Source: an uncultured Gardnerella sp.
Lineage (GTDB): Bacteria; Actinomycetota; Actinomycetes; Actinomycetales; Bifidobacteriaceae
Length of the DNA stretch: 6,269 nucleotides
Assembly (NCBI GenBank): GCA_947088155.1
Contig: CAMUFL010000021.1
Location: forward strand, 1-6,269
Direction: 5' to 3'
Below are positions 1 to 6,001 of the stretch, in pieces. Position 1 is the first letter of the stretch; every line of letters begins with the position of its first letter. A program made the position numbers and the translations under genes. The notes under the pieces were generated by a model, which saw only the letters and a list, made by a program, of their open reading frames with translations, was not told the DNA's origin and ran no database searches.

Positions 1-932
1 CTATGGGATATCGCTATGGCGTTTTGTTGCAGGAAACGGCTGGCATTCATGTTGACTTTATTGACGCCTGGGATAAGAACGTAAATAAAGTGCGCGAGCA
101 GGGCGGAGTAATGGTGAGTCGAGACCACGAAAACCGCCATTTAGTGCCGATTAATATGTATACGCCGGAAGATTACGATGGCGATCCAGATGTGTGGATT
201 GTGTTTATGAAGCAGATGCAGCTTGCAGAAATGTTGGAGCGTTGCAAGCATCTGTTTAAGGATCATCAAGTTGTGTTTGCTGCAATGAACGGTTGGGGAC
301 ACTTTGAAAAGTTGCAGCAGTACTTCCCGGATGATCATATTTACGGCGGAACTGCCATGATTGCAACAGTTTTGAACGGTCCGGGAGACGTTGATTTTAT
401 TGGTAAAGTCGGCGTTGGCAGCATGAATATGTGCGCGTTGAATGAGCAGGTGAGCGATGTTGAGCTTGCTATGCGAGACGATTTTAAAGCTGCAGGCTTG
501 AATCCTACTATTACGGAAGATTTCAAGGGTACGTGCATGGCGAAGGTAGTTTTCAATTCCGTAGTTAACACTTTGTGCACAATGTATCAGATTCAAATGG
601 GTCAGTTTATTTCTTACCCAGGCGCTATGGATATGGCTCGCCAACTTATTAACGAAGCGTACGATGTGTGCGATCGCGCCGGAATTCGAATGGTTAATAC
701 GCGTCAGCAGGAGATGGAAGCTATCGATTACGTAAGTCGCGTGGCAAATCCTTTGCACTATCCTTCTATGTACCAAGATATGAGCCGCGGCCGCGAAACG
801 GAAGTCGACTATATCAACGGTTATATTGCGAAACTTGGTCGCGAAAACGACTATGTTTGCCGCACTCACGAATTCCTAACTCACGGCGTGCATTTAGCGG
901 AACTTGCTTTTAAATTGCACCATCAGCAATGA
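1..932 (+). CDS. panE: 2-dehydropantoate 2-reductase (ketopantoate reductase), 5' partial
   Basis: This enzyme reduces 2-dehydropantoate to pantoate with NADPH in the cytosol, on the route to pantothenate and coenzyme A. The gene is cut by the window edge. The first full codon (position 3) is the ATG of a G-A-M-G motif: the preceding two bases, ct, fit an Ala codon, so the missing part is only the start of the Rossmann GxGxxG loop, perhaps ten residues. Counting from that Met, K70 and the N96-G97 pair match the family's N-terminal domain. In the C-terminal ApbA domain, K181 (MAKVVFNSVVN) matches the catalytic lysine. S255 and E267 in the PSMYQDMSRGRETEVDYING segment match the substrate-binding Ser and Glu. 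The visible 309 residues reach a normal C-terminus. An intrinsic terminator starts 45 nt after the stop. A related ApbA/PanE-fold reductase with another 2-oxoacid substrate is possible, but the key residues favour PanE. Confidence 0.88.
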   Translation, partial: MGYRYGVLLQETAGIHVDFIDAWDKNVNKVREQGGVMVSRDHENRHLVPINMYTPEDYDGDPDVWIVFMKQMQLAEMLERCKHLFKDHQVVFAAMNGWGHFEKLQQYFPDDHIYGGTAMIATVLNGPGDVDFIGKVGVGSMNMCALNEQVSDVELAMRDDFKAAGLNPTITEDFKGTCMAKVVFNSVVNTLCTMYQIQMGQFISYPGAMDMARQLINEAYDVCDRAGIRMVNTRQQEMEAIDYVSRVANPLHYPSMYQDMSRGRETEVDYINGYIAKLGRENDYVCRTHEFLTHGVHLAELAFKLHHQQ

Positions 933-977
933 TTTGGAGAGCATTCTACAATTCGTACCATGAATGAGAAGGAGGCA

Positions 978-1010
978 CGGCTCGCGGTTTTTACTGCGGG
1001 CCGCTTTTTT
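978..1010 (+). terminator. Rho-independent terminator of panE
   Basis: A 10-bp GC-rich stem (978-987, CGGCTCGCGG, pairing with 994-1003, CTGCGGGCCG, including two G-U pairs) encloses a 6-nt loop. It is followed by C and six T residues (1005-1010). This is a textbook intrinsic terminator on the plus strand and ends panE transcription before the toxin-antitoxin genes. There is no matching A-tract immediately on the other side, so a bidirectional role is unlikely. Confidence 0.88.
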
Positions 1011-1030
1011 GTATTATTTTAACTATAATA

Positions 1031-1066
1031 TTTACAAGTATAACAACTTTCATATATGCTTGTAAA
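1031..1066 (+). promoter_or_regulatory. Candidate promoter and operator of the toxin-antitoxin operon
   Basis: A perfect 8-bp inverted repeat, TTTACAAG (1031-1038) and CTTGTAAA (1059-1066), is separated by 20 bp; pairing extends inward to 11 of 12 positions. A possible -35 (TTTACA, 1031-1036) lies in the left arm. A possible -10 (TATATG, 1053-1058) follows after 16 bp, so the right arm would lie near the start of transcription. Type II antitoxins usually repress their own promoter through such palindromes, so this placement is plausible. A perfect TATAAT also occurs at 1024-1029 but has no -35 partner. The role is inferred from position and symmetry only. Confidence 0.35.
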
Positions 1067-1134
1067 AAACATGGTAAATATACATGTATTAAGTATGTGC
1101 ATGGATTGTTTGTAGAAAAGTTAGGTTAATACAT

Positions 1135-1446
1135 ATGGTTACGGTAGCTCCAATAAGCACTATGGTTCCTATTAGTGCTTTTAGTAATGGTAAATCTGCA
1201 CAGGCTTTTGCAAAAGTAAGTTCTGGCATGCCAGTTACGGTGTTAAAAAATAATCAACCAATGTACTTCATTATCGATCGTGAAGATTTTGAGCATTACC
1301 AATCACTTGAGGAACAACTTCAAAAGTATATTAAAGAAGCTATCGAAAATAAAAACGAGGAAGCTCGTAAACAAGTTCAAAATCGCGAATTTACTCATGA
1401 GTCACATACTGCTTCCGATATGATGGATTACCTAAATGGACTGTGA
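1135..1446 (+). CDS. Type II antitoxin, Phd/YefM/StbD-like
   Basis: This 103-residue protein is the likely antitoxin for the toxin encoded immediately downstream. Residues about 12-55 (VPISAFSNGKSAQAFAKV, then a strand reading PVTVLKNNQPMYFIID and a DFEHY helix start) follow the Phd/YefM/StbD fold, which dimerises and binds operator DNA. The rest, about 56-103, is charged and predicted helical, as expected for the part that wraps around the toxin. The start at 1135 has only a weak TAGG (1122-1125) ten bases upstream; an in-frame ATG at 1162 (Met10) has no better site. The last 11 nt overlap the toxin start, which suggests coupled translation. The family is called by eye, and a RelB/DinJ assignment cannot be fully excluded. 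The gene looks more AT-rich than panE and the alpha-glucosidase gene, consistent with acquisition. Confidence 0.78.
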   Translation: MVTVAPISTMVPISAFSNGKSAQAFAKVSSGMPVTVLKNNQPMYFIIDREDFEHYQSLEEQLQKYIKEAIENKNEEARKQVQNREFTHESHTASDMMDYLNGL

Positions 1447-1816
1447 AAAGAGACGCCTTCTTACAATTAAGTCATTTGATAATGACTACAAAAAGATTCG
1501 TAAAAAGCATATCAAAACTGAAAATTTTCTTGCTGTATTTCAGGCTCTTATAGATAATAATCAACAGTTATTAAAGAGTAAATACCGTGATCATGCTCTT
1601 GCTGGTAGTTGGAAAGGGTACCGTGAGTTGCACGTACAGCCAGATTTGCTGATTGTTTATTGGGTTGATGGATTGTCTGTTTCTTTAGTCTTGGTGAGAG
1701 CTGGTAGTCATGATGAATTATTCTCTAATGCTCGAACTGATTCTAAAATTATTCGCAAGTATTCTGAAATGGTAAGTAGTGCTATAGCGTTGCTTGCAAA
1801 ATCCAAAGATAGCTGA
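1436..1816 (+). CDS. Type II toxin, YafQ-like mRNA interferase (RelE/ParE superfamily)
   Basis: This 126-residue protein resembles YafQ, a ribosome-dependent endoribonuclease that cuts mRNA during translation and halts growth until neutralised by its antitoxin. The diagnostic stretch is YRDHALAGSWKGYRELHVQPD (residues 50-70), followed by LLIVYW and by VRAGSHDELF (87-96). H53, H66, D70, H92 and F96 line up with YafQ catalytic positions H50, H63, D67, H87 and F91; the YafQ Trp68 position is Leu71 here. All key residues except that Trp are present, so the toxin is probably active. The tail beyond residue 97 is about 30 residues and longer than in E. coli YafQ. The ATG lies inside the antitoxin's 3' end with no clear Shine-Dalgarno site, so translation is probably coupled to the antitoxin. 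No terminator follows before the alpha-glucosidase gene. Confidence 0.88.
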   Translation: MDCEKRRLLTIKSFDNDYKKIRKKHIKTENFLAVFQALIDNNQQLLKSKYRDHALAGSWKGYRELHVQPDLLIVYWVDGLSVSLVLVRAGSHDELFSNARTDSKIIRKYSEMVSSAIALLAKSKDS

Positions 1817-1856
1817 AATATAGAATAGTAAATATAGGTAATAAAAAATAATAAAT

Positions 1857-1861
1857 GGGGA
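1857..1861 (+). promoter_or_regulatory. Ribosome binding site of the alpha-glucosidase gene
   Basis: GGGGA lies 4 nt before the ATG at 1866, a short spacing. It is the only purine-rich site in an otherwise A/T-only leader and supports the chosen start. An overlapping upstream ATG at 1862 is out of frame, ends after five codons and sits too close to the site to be used normally. I found no convincing promoter in the 49-nt gap; TATAGA (1819-1824) with TTGCAA (1794-1799) is 19 bp apart and weak. Confidence 0.5.
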
Positions 1862-1865
1862 ATGT

Positions 1866-3794
1866 ATGACTACTTTTGACCGAGCAAACTTGCCAGAATC
1901 CGTGCGCACAAACGGCGCTACGCTAAACCCATGGTGGGCTAATGCTGTTGTGTACCAGATTTATCCGCGAAGCTTCCAGGATACTAATGGCGACGGCATT
2001 GGTGATTTGAAGGGAATCACTTCGCGCCTAGACTATTTGGCTGATTTAGGTGTTGATGTGATTTGGCTCAGCCCTGTTTACAAGTCTCCGCAAGACGATA
2101 ACGGCTACGATATTTCCGATTATCAAGATATCGATCCGCTTTTTGGAACCTTGGAAGATATGGACGAACTTTTGGCTGGAGCGCACGAGCGTGGGCTTAA
2201 AGTTGTGATGGATTTGGTAGTAAATCACACTTCCGACGAGCACGCTTGGTTCCAGGCTTCAAGAGATGCTTCAAGTGATTACGCGGATTGGTATTGGTGG
2301 AGGCCTGCGCGTGAAGGCCATGTTCCAGGAGAGCCGGGTGCGGAGCCGAATAAGTGGGGTTCGTATTTTGGCGGTTCTGCGTGGACTTACGATCCGAAGC
2401 GCGGCGAATACTATCTTCACCAGTATTCGCCAAAGCAGCCAGATTTGAATTGGGAAAATCCTGCGGTTCGTTCTGCTGTGTACAAGATGATGAATTGGTG
2501 GATGGATCGCGGAATTGACGGCTTCCGCATGGACGTGATTACGCAAATTTCTAAGCATGTTGATTCGGAAGGCCGCTTGCCTGGTGAAGATGGCTGCCAG
2601 ATTGAGGATTTGCCAGCCGGAGCTGACGGCTATTCTTCTCCATTCCCATTCTGCTCGGATGGACCTCGCTTAGACGAATTCTTGCGTGAGATGCGTGCAA
2701 AAGTTTTTGAAGGGCGCGAAGGTTTCTTAACTGTTGGCGAAGCTCCTGGAATTTCAGCGCATCGCAACACTTATATTACGGATCCTGCACACAGCGAACT
2801 CGACATGCTATTCCTGTTCAATCATGTAGATATTGATTGCGCAAACGGCACGAAGTGGAATCCTGTGCCACTTAAGTTGACTGATTTAAAGCGCGTAATG
2901 GCCGAGCAGCAGCAAGCTGTAGCGGATGCTGGTTGGGCGAGCCTGTTCTTTAATAATCACGATCAGCCGCGTGCGCTTTCGCGCTGGGGAAGTGAGTCTA
3001 GCGACGAGATGCGCGTGCGCTCTGCTAAAGCGATTGCGATGCTTCTTCACATGCATCGCGGCACTCCTTACGTGTACCAAGGTGAGGAAATTGGTATGAC
3101 TAACGCGCACTTTACGCGTCTTGAGCAGTATCGTGACTTGGAAGCGTTGAACATGTTTAAGCAGCGTGTAGAAGAAGCGCATATTCAGTCGTCTGAGTCG
3201 ATGATGGATGCGCTCGCAAAGCGCGGCCGCGACAATTCTCGAACTCCAATGCAATGGAATGTGTCTAAATATGCGGGATTCATGCCTTTTAATGTGCAGT
3301 CAGTAAATAACGCAGAGCCGTGGATTAGCGTGAATCCTAATTATGTGGATATTAACGCGGCTGAGCAGATGGAAGATTCAGATTCCGTTTACGCTTTTTA
3401 CAAGTATTTGATTGCGTTGCGTCATTCGGAGCCGATTGTTTCTGCTGGTTCTTGGAATTTGGTTGATGCGGATGACGAGTGTGTGTATGCGTTTGTGCGC
3501 GAGCTTAAAGCTGATTGCGCAAAGCAGGAGGATTCTGCTGAAGCTGCTGAATCTTCTGCGGAATTTAAAGCGGAATCTACTGCAGAATCTACAGAACGCA
3601 TGCTCGTAATGGTCAATATGACTGATTCAACCGTGCCTATTCCTGCGCAAAGTGCGAAAATGCTGCAAAATCGCGCTTCTAAAGCTTTTACAGAGCGCGA
3701 CGTAATGGTTACAACCTACGACGTAAATCACGCGCTTATATCGCTTAAAAACGGTACTCTTGCGCCTTGGGAAGGTATCGCTGTTACTTTGTAA
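1866..3794 (+). CDS. Alpha-glucosidase, GH13 oligo-1,6-glucosidase type
   Basis: This retaining glycoside hydrolase (642 aa) releases glucose from the non-reducing end of short alpha-glucosides such as isomaltose, panose or isomaltotriose. No signal peptide is seen, so it acts in the cytosol after uptake. Motifs in order: a calcium-site loop DTNGDGIGD (39-47); region I DLVVNH (116-121); QPDLNW (191-196); region II GFRMDV with nucleophile D223; region III VGEAPG with acid/base E292; region IV FFNNHDQPR (361-369) with D366. Val224, directly after the nucleophile, is the residue typical of alpha-1,6-acting members; maltases usually have Thr. The protein is about 80 residues longer than Bacillus oligo-1,6-glucosidases. 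The extra length includes roughly 20 residues at the N-terminus and an Ala/Glu/Ser-rich insertion at about 549-577 in the C-terminal beta domain. It resembles the Bifidobacterium aglA/aglB products. It follows the toxin gene by 49 nt and may receive readthrough from it. Confidence 0.93.
   Translation: MTTFDRANLPESVRTNGATLNPWWANAVVYQIYPRSFQDTNGDGIGDLKGITSRLDYLADLGVDVIWLSPVYKSPQDDNGYDISDYQDIDPLFGTLEDMDELLAGAHERGLKVVMDLVVNHTSDEHAWFQASRDASSDYADWYWWRPAREGHVPGEPGAEPNKWGSYFGGSAWTYDPKRGEYYLHQYSPKQPDLNWENPAVRSAVYKMMNWWMDRGIDGFRMDVITQISKHVDSEGRLPGEDGCQIEDLPAGADGYSSPFPFCSDGPRLDEFLREMRAKVFEGREGFLTVGEAPGISAHRNTYITDPAHSELDMLFLFNHVDIDCANGTKWNPVPLKLTDLKRVMAEQQQAVADAGWASLFFNNHDQPRALSRWGSESSDEMRVRSAKAIAMLLHMHRGTPYVYQGEEIGMTNAHFTRLEQYRDLEALNMFKQRVEEAHIQSSESMMDALAKRGRDNSRTPMQWNVSKYAGFMPFNVQSVNNAEPWISVNPNYVDINAAEQMEDSDSVYAFYKYLIALRHSEPIVSAGSWNLVDADDECVYAFVRELKADCAKQEDSAEAAESSAEFKAESTAESTERMLVMVNMTDSTVPIPAQSAKMLQNRASKAFTERDVMVTTYDVNHALISLKNGTLAPWEGIAVTL
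3546..3593 (+). repeat. 12-bp in-frame tandem repeat in the alpha-glucosidase gene
   Basis: Four consecutive 12-bp units encode AESS, AEFK, AEST and AEST (residues 561-576). Each DNA unit starts GCN-GAA, most continue TCT, and the last two differ at only two bases. A shorter related stretch (SAEA) precedes them. The units form most of a low-complexity, acidic insertion in a loop of the C-terminal beta-sandwich domain, far from the catalytic residues. Slippage between units would keep the reading frame. Confidence 0.75.
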
Positions 3795-3810
3795 TAATTA
3801 CTTTGTAATA
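3784..3810. repeat. Tandem 13-bp duplication spanning both convergent stop codons
   Basis: TTACTTTGTAATA occurs at 3784-3796 and again at 3798-3810, one base apart (period 14). The alpha-glucosidase stop TAA (3792-3794) lies in the first copy and the sirtuin stop (TTA on the plus strand, 3798-3800) begins the second copy. The genes are therefore separated by only 3 bp (3795-3797). No T-tracted hairpin terminator is present at this junction. Confidence 0.85.
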
Positions 3811-4571
3811 GTTTCGTCTACTAATTTTGGCAGAGCTTTCGCAATATCTTCGCGAATAATACGCTCTGCCAAATAGTCGTATTGCGTAGAGCCCAAGTTC
3901 ATTATCGTAATCGGCACTCCAGCGCGCGCAGCTAACGGCACGAGGCTGGCAGCTGGAAATACTTCCAGCGTGGAACCAATAACCCACAGCTCATCCGCTT
4001 TCACAATTGCTTGCGCGCTGCGTTCCATAGCGCCTTCCGGAAGCGCTTCTCCAAAATAAACAACGTCTGTTTTTATAAGACCGTTGCAAGGCATATTTCC
4101 GCGGTACGGCAGAGCGCGCCTGCAATGCGGGTCCGGATGCTCATCTAAATCTGCCATAATATCGGCTGTTTTATAACTTGCGTGGCAGCTCATGCAATGT
4201 GAAGTTCCAATGCTTCCGTGAAGATTTACTATAAAGTTTGGATCGTTTCCGGCTTTTTCGTGAAGCGCATCAAAGTTTTGAGTGGCTATAAGATCGAGCA
4301 TCCCAGCTTTCTCGAGTTTTACAAGCGCCTTGTGCGCGGTTCCCGGCTGCGCATTCCACACAGGCGACTCTTTTTGCCATCGCCAAGAATATATGCGCTC
4401 CTCTTCGCTGCTTAAAAACGCGTCTATGTCGTAAACGCTCATTTGTTCTGGGTGCTTAGTCCAAACACCGTCCGGGCCGCGAAAGTCGGGAATGCCTGCG
4501 CTTGTGGAGATTCCTGCGCCTGTGAGCACAACAATGTGGTGTGCTTTGTTGCTTGATTGCTTGTTGCTCAT
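3798..4571 (-). CDS. cobB: Sir2-family NAD-dependent protein deacylase (sirtuin)
   Basis: Sirtuins remove acyl groups from lysines using NAD+, giving nicotinamide and O-acyl-ADP-ribose; bacterial CobB types regulate enzymes such as acetyl-CoA synthetase. The 257-residue protein shows GAGIS (18-22) and GIPDFRG (26-32) for NAD binding, TQNFD (97-101), catalytic H118 in NLHGS, VVYFGE (170-175) and GSTLEVFPA (199-207). The zinc cysteines are C126, C129, C150 and C162; the second pair is separated by 11 residues instead of the usual two to three. A YxxR pair (Y61, R64) aligns with the SIRT5/CobB residues that accept succinyl or malonyl groups, so it may be more than a deacetylase. The start is fixed by a strong Shine-Dalgarno site (4579-4585). 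It converges on the alpha-glucosidase gene. Its upstream region is interrupted by an IS about 80 bp from the start. Confidence 0.93.
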   Translation of the reverse strand: MSNKQSSNKAHHIVVLTGAGISTSAGIPDFRGPDGVWTKHPEQMSVYDIDAFLSSEEERIYSWRWQKESPVWNAQPGTAHKALVKLEKAGMLDLIATQNFDALHEKAGNDPNFIVNLHGSIGTSHCMSCHASYKTADIMADLDEHPDPHCRRALPYRGNMPCNGLIKTDVVYFGEALPEGAMERSAQAIVKADELWVIGSTLEVFPAASLVPLAARAGVPITIMNLGSTQYDYLAERIIREDIAKALPKLVDETITK

Positions 4572-4578
4572 TCTTCTT

Positions 4579-4585
4579 CTCCTTC
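4579..4585 (-). promoter_or_regulatory. Ribosome binding site of the sirtuin gene
   Basis: GAAGGAG on the minus strand lies 7 nt before the ATG (4569-4571) in a purine-rich leader. It decides the start at 4571. Confidence 0.85.
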
Positions 4586-4618
4586 TTTTTGTTAATATCC
4601 TATTCTTATTTTCTTCTT

Positions 4619-4647
4619 TAGTAATCTTTTTTATTTCTAGTAATCTT
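4619..4647. repeat. Short repeats TAGTAATCTT upstream of the sirtuin
   Basis: TAGTAATCTT occurs at 4619-4628 and 4638-4647, and a third copy lies at 6035-6044 beyond the IS. If the IS and one target copy are removed, the three copies start 19 and 12 bp apart. AATCTTCTTT also recurs at 6039-6048 and 6200-6209. They could be binding sites for a regulator of the sirtuin gene or simple AT-rich duplication; nothing here proves function. A weak minus-strand promoter pair (TTACTA 4619-4624, TAGGAT 4597-4602) overlaps the first copy. Confidence 0.45.
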
Positions 4648-4650
4648 CTT
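4643..4650. repeat. Target site duplication, left copy
   Basis: ATCTTCTT flanks the left end of the IS and is identical to the copy at 6028-6035. Eight base pairs is the usual length for IS256-family insertions. Confidence 0.85.
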
Positions 4651-4676
4651 GAGAGTGTACAATATTTTGTGTAAAC
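4651..4676. repeat. IS left terminal inverted repeat
   Basis: It begins GAGAGTGTACAAT and ends in TTTTGTGTAAAC. Twenty of 26 positions match the inverted right end (6002-6027). Mismatches fall at positions 2, 3, 9, 10, 12 and 13 from the tip, while positions 14-26 match without a break. Confidence 0.85.
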
Positions 4677-4701
4677 ACAAAAAAGAGTATAAAAAAAGAA
4701 G

Positions 4702-4712
4702 CCACTAGTTGT
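4702..4712. repeat. IS subterminal inverted repeat, left copy
   Basis: CCACTAGTTGT is exactly inverted at 5990-6000. It starts 51 bp from the left tip but only 27 bp from the right tip. The left end carries an extra A-rich stretch between the terminal repeat and this block. Confidence 0.75.
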
Positions 4713-4717
4713 ATAAT
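4712..4717 (+). promoter_or_regulatory. Possible -10 element of the transposase gene
   Basis: A perfect TATAAT lies 39 nt before the transposase ATG. No good -35 hexamer is found 16-18 bp upstream inside the IS, where the sequence is A-rich, so the promoter is probably weak. The T of the hexamer is the last base of the subterminal repeat. Confidence 0.4.
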
Positions 4718-4756
4718 TAATCTACCAAAACAAATTAACAAAGGAGTGACTTCTAA

Positions 4757-5939
4757 ATGGATTTTAACACAGAATTGACAAAAAGACTATTACAAGGTGA
4801 CAATATTAATCACTTATTAAAAGAAGCGATTGAAAATGGGATTAATCAATTACTTCAAGTTGAATTAACAGAGCATTTAAACTACCCTAAACATTCTGTA
4901 GAGGGATATAACACCGGAAATTCAAGAAATGGTGGCTATAATCGTAAAATTTATTCAGAATATGGTATTTTAAATATCCATATTCCACGAGATCGTAACG
5001 GAGAATTCGAGCAAAAAATTATTAAAGCTTATAAAAGAAATTCCGAAAAATTAGAAGAGGTTATTATTAAACTTTATTCTAAAGGCTTTACTAACCGTGA
5101 AATTGCAGAGTGTATCGAAGATATTTACGGTCATCACTATAGCCCTACTACCGTAACAAATATTACAAAACAAGTTGAAGACTCTGTTAAAGAATTTCAT
5201 CAAAGAAAAGTTCAATCTCGTTATGCAGTGATTTATGCTGATGCAACGTATGTTCATTTAAGAAGAGCTACTGTTCAAAAGGAAGCTGTTCACTTTTTAG
5301 TAGGAATTACTCCAGAAGGCAGTAAAGAAATTCTTGATTATGCAATCTATCCTACTGAATCTGCTGAACACTATAAAGAAATGTTGGAATCATTGAAACA
5401 AAGAGGATTACAAGAAGTTTTACTATTTATTACAGATGGACTTAGTGGGGTTAAGACTGCTCTTTTAAGCGTGTTTCCTAACGCAAAATATCAAACTTGT
5501 TGGGTTCATTTAATCCGACAATTACAAAAGAAGGTAAGAGTTGAAGATAAAAGAGAATTAGTAGATTCACTTAAGAAAGTTTATCAATCAAACAATAAAG
5601 AAGATGCAGAGAAAAAATTAAACGAATTTCTAGAAAACATACACAAACGTTATCCTAAAGTCTGTGCAAGTATTGATTCAGTTTATGACGATTTATTAGT
5701 CTTTTTTGACTTCCCTAAACAAATTCGTCAAAGTATTTATACGACTAATTTAATTGAAAGTCTCAATAAGCAACTAAAAAAAACGATTAAAAGCAAAGGA
5801 ACAGTTTCCAGCAGAGGATAGTTTAAATCGTTATCTAGGAGTATTTTGTATTGAACAAAATGAATTATCTAAAGAAAGAATTCATAGAGGATTTGGATTA
5901 GCGTCTTATGACCTGCACGAAAAATTCGAAATCCAATAA
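4757..5939 (+). pseudogene. IS256-family (mutator-type) transposase, frameshifted near the 3' end
   Basis: This DDE transposase moves the surrounding IS. AAGGAG (4741-4746) lies 10 nt before the ATG. Frame one runs to a TAG at 5819-5821 (354 aa). The DDE triad is visible as D162 (YADATYV), D227 (ITDGLSG) and E334 (TNLIESLNKQ), with CWVH (248-251) between the second Asp and the Glu. After residue 347 the expected family sequence KEQFPAEDSLNRYLG is found one base further on. It continues in that frame to a TAA at 5937-5939. An extra G at 5798-5799 (AAAGGAACAG for AAAGAACAG) explains the break; joined, the product is about 393 aa, the usual family length. The truncated product keeps all catalytic residues but loses about 46 C-terminal residues and gains seven unrelated ones. 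A sequencing error is possible. Confidence 0.9.
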
Positions 5940-5976
5940 TATTTGCTTTTCGTAGAAAAGCAAATATTATTGGATT
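5930..5976 (+). other. 22-bp perfect stem-loop at the transposase 3' end
   Basis: Positions 5930-5951 pair perfectly with 5955-5976 around a three-base loop, GTA. The transposase stop codon (5937-5939) lies in the left arm. The stem is AT-rich and no T-tract follows, so it is not a classical intrinsic terminator. It could end or protect the transposase transcript or block inward transcription and translation. It is internal to the IS, 51 bp from the right tip. Confidence 0.8.
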
Positions 5977-5989
5977 GATAGCTTGATTG

Positions 5990-6000
5990 ACAACTAGTGG
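5990..6000. repeat. IS subterminal inverted repeat, right copy
   Basis: ACAACTAGTGG is the exact inverse of 4702-4712. Here it lies almost directly inside the right terminal repeat, unlike the left copy. Confidence 0.75.
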
Positions 6001-6001
6001 A

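Noticed and set aside
141..869. A 242-codon open frame on the minus strand within panE
   Set aside because: It lies wholly opposite a well-supported gene, its translation shows no recognisable domain, and no ribosome site was seen. It is a codon-bias shadow.
960..1022. A 20-codon ATG frame running through the panE terminator, and an AAGGAGG at 969-975
   Set aside because: The frame has no ribosome site at a useful distance and the peptide is unremarkable. The AAGGAGG has no start codon 5-10 nt downstream. Both are likely chance.
2197..2558. Overlapping minus- and plus-strand frames of 60-95 codons in the alpha-glucosidase gene
   Set aside because: They overlap the conserved catalytic domain coding sequence and their peptides look like frame shadows.
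3422..3616. Minus-strand frame rich in Ser/Ala opposite the 12-bp repeat
   Set aside because: It is low complexity purely because the opposite strand is repetitive; no start signals were seen.
3781..3811. Possible terminator hairpin between the convergent genes
   Set aside because: Only 4-bp TTAC/GTAA arms can form and there is no stable GC stem, so a terminator is not supported.
4492..4674. Plus-strand 60-codon frame with a Leu/Phe-rich, membrane-like stretch
   Set aside because: It reads the antisense of the sirtuin's purine-rich leader and runs into the IS end. The hydrophobicity comes from T-rich DNA, and the frame crosses the IS junction.
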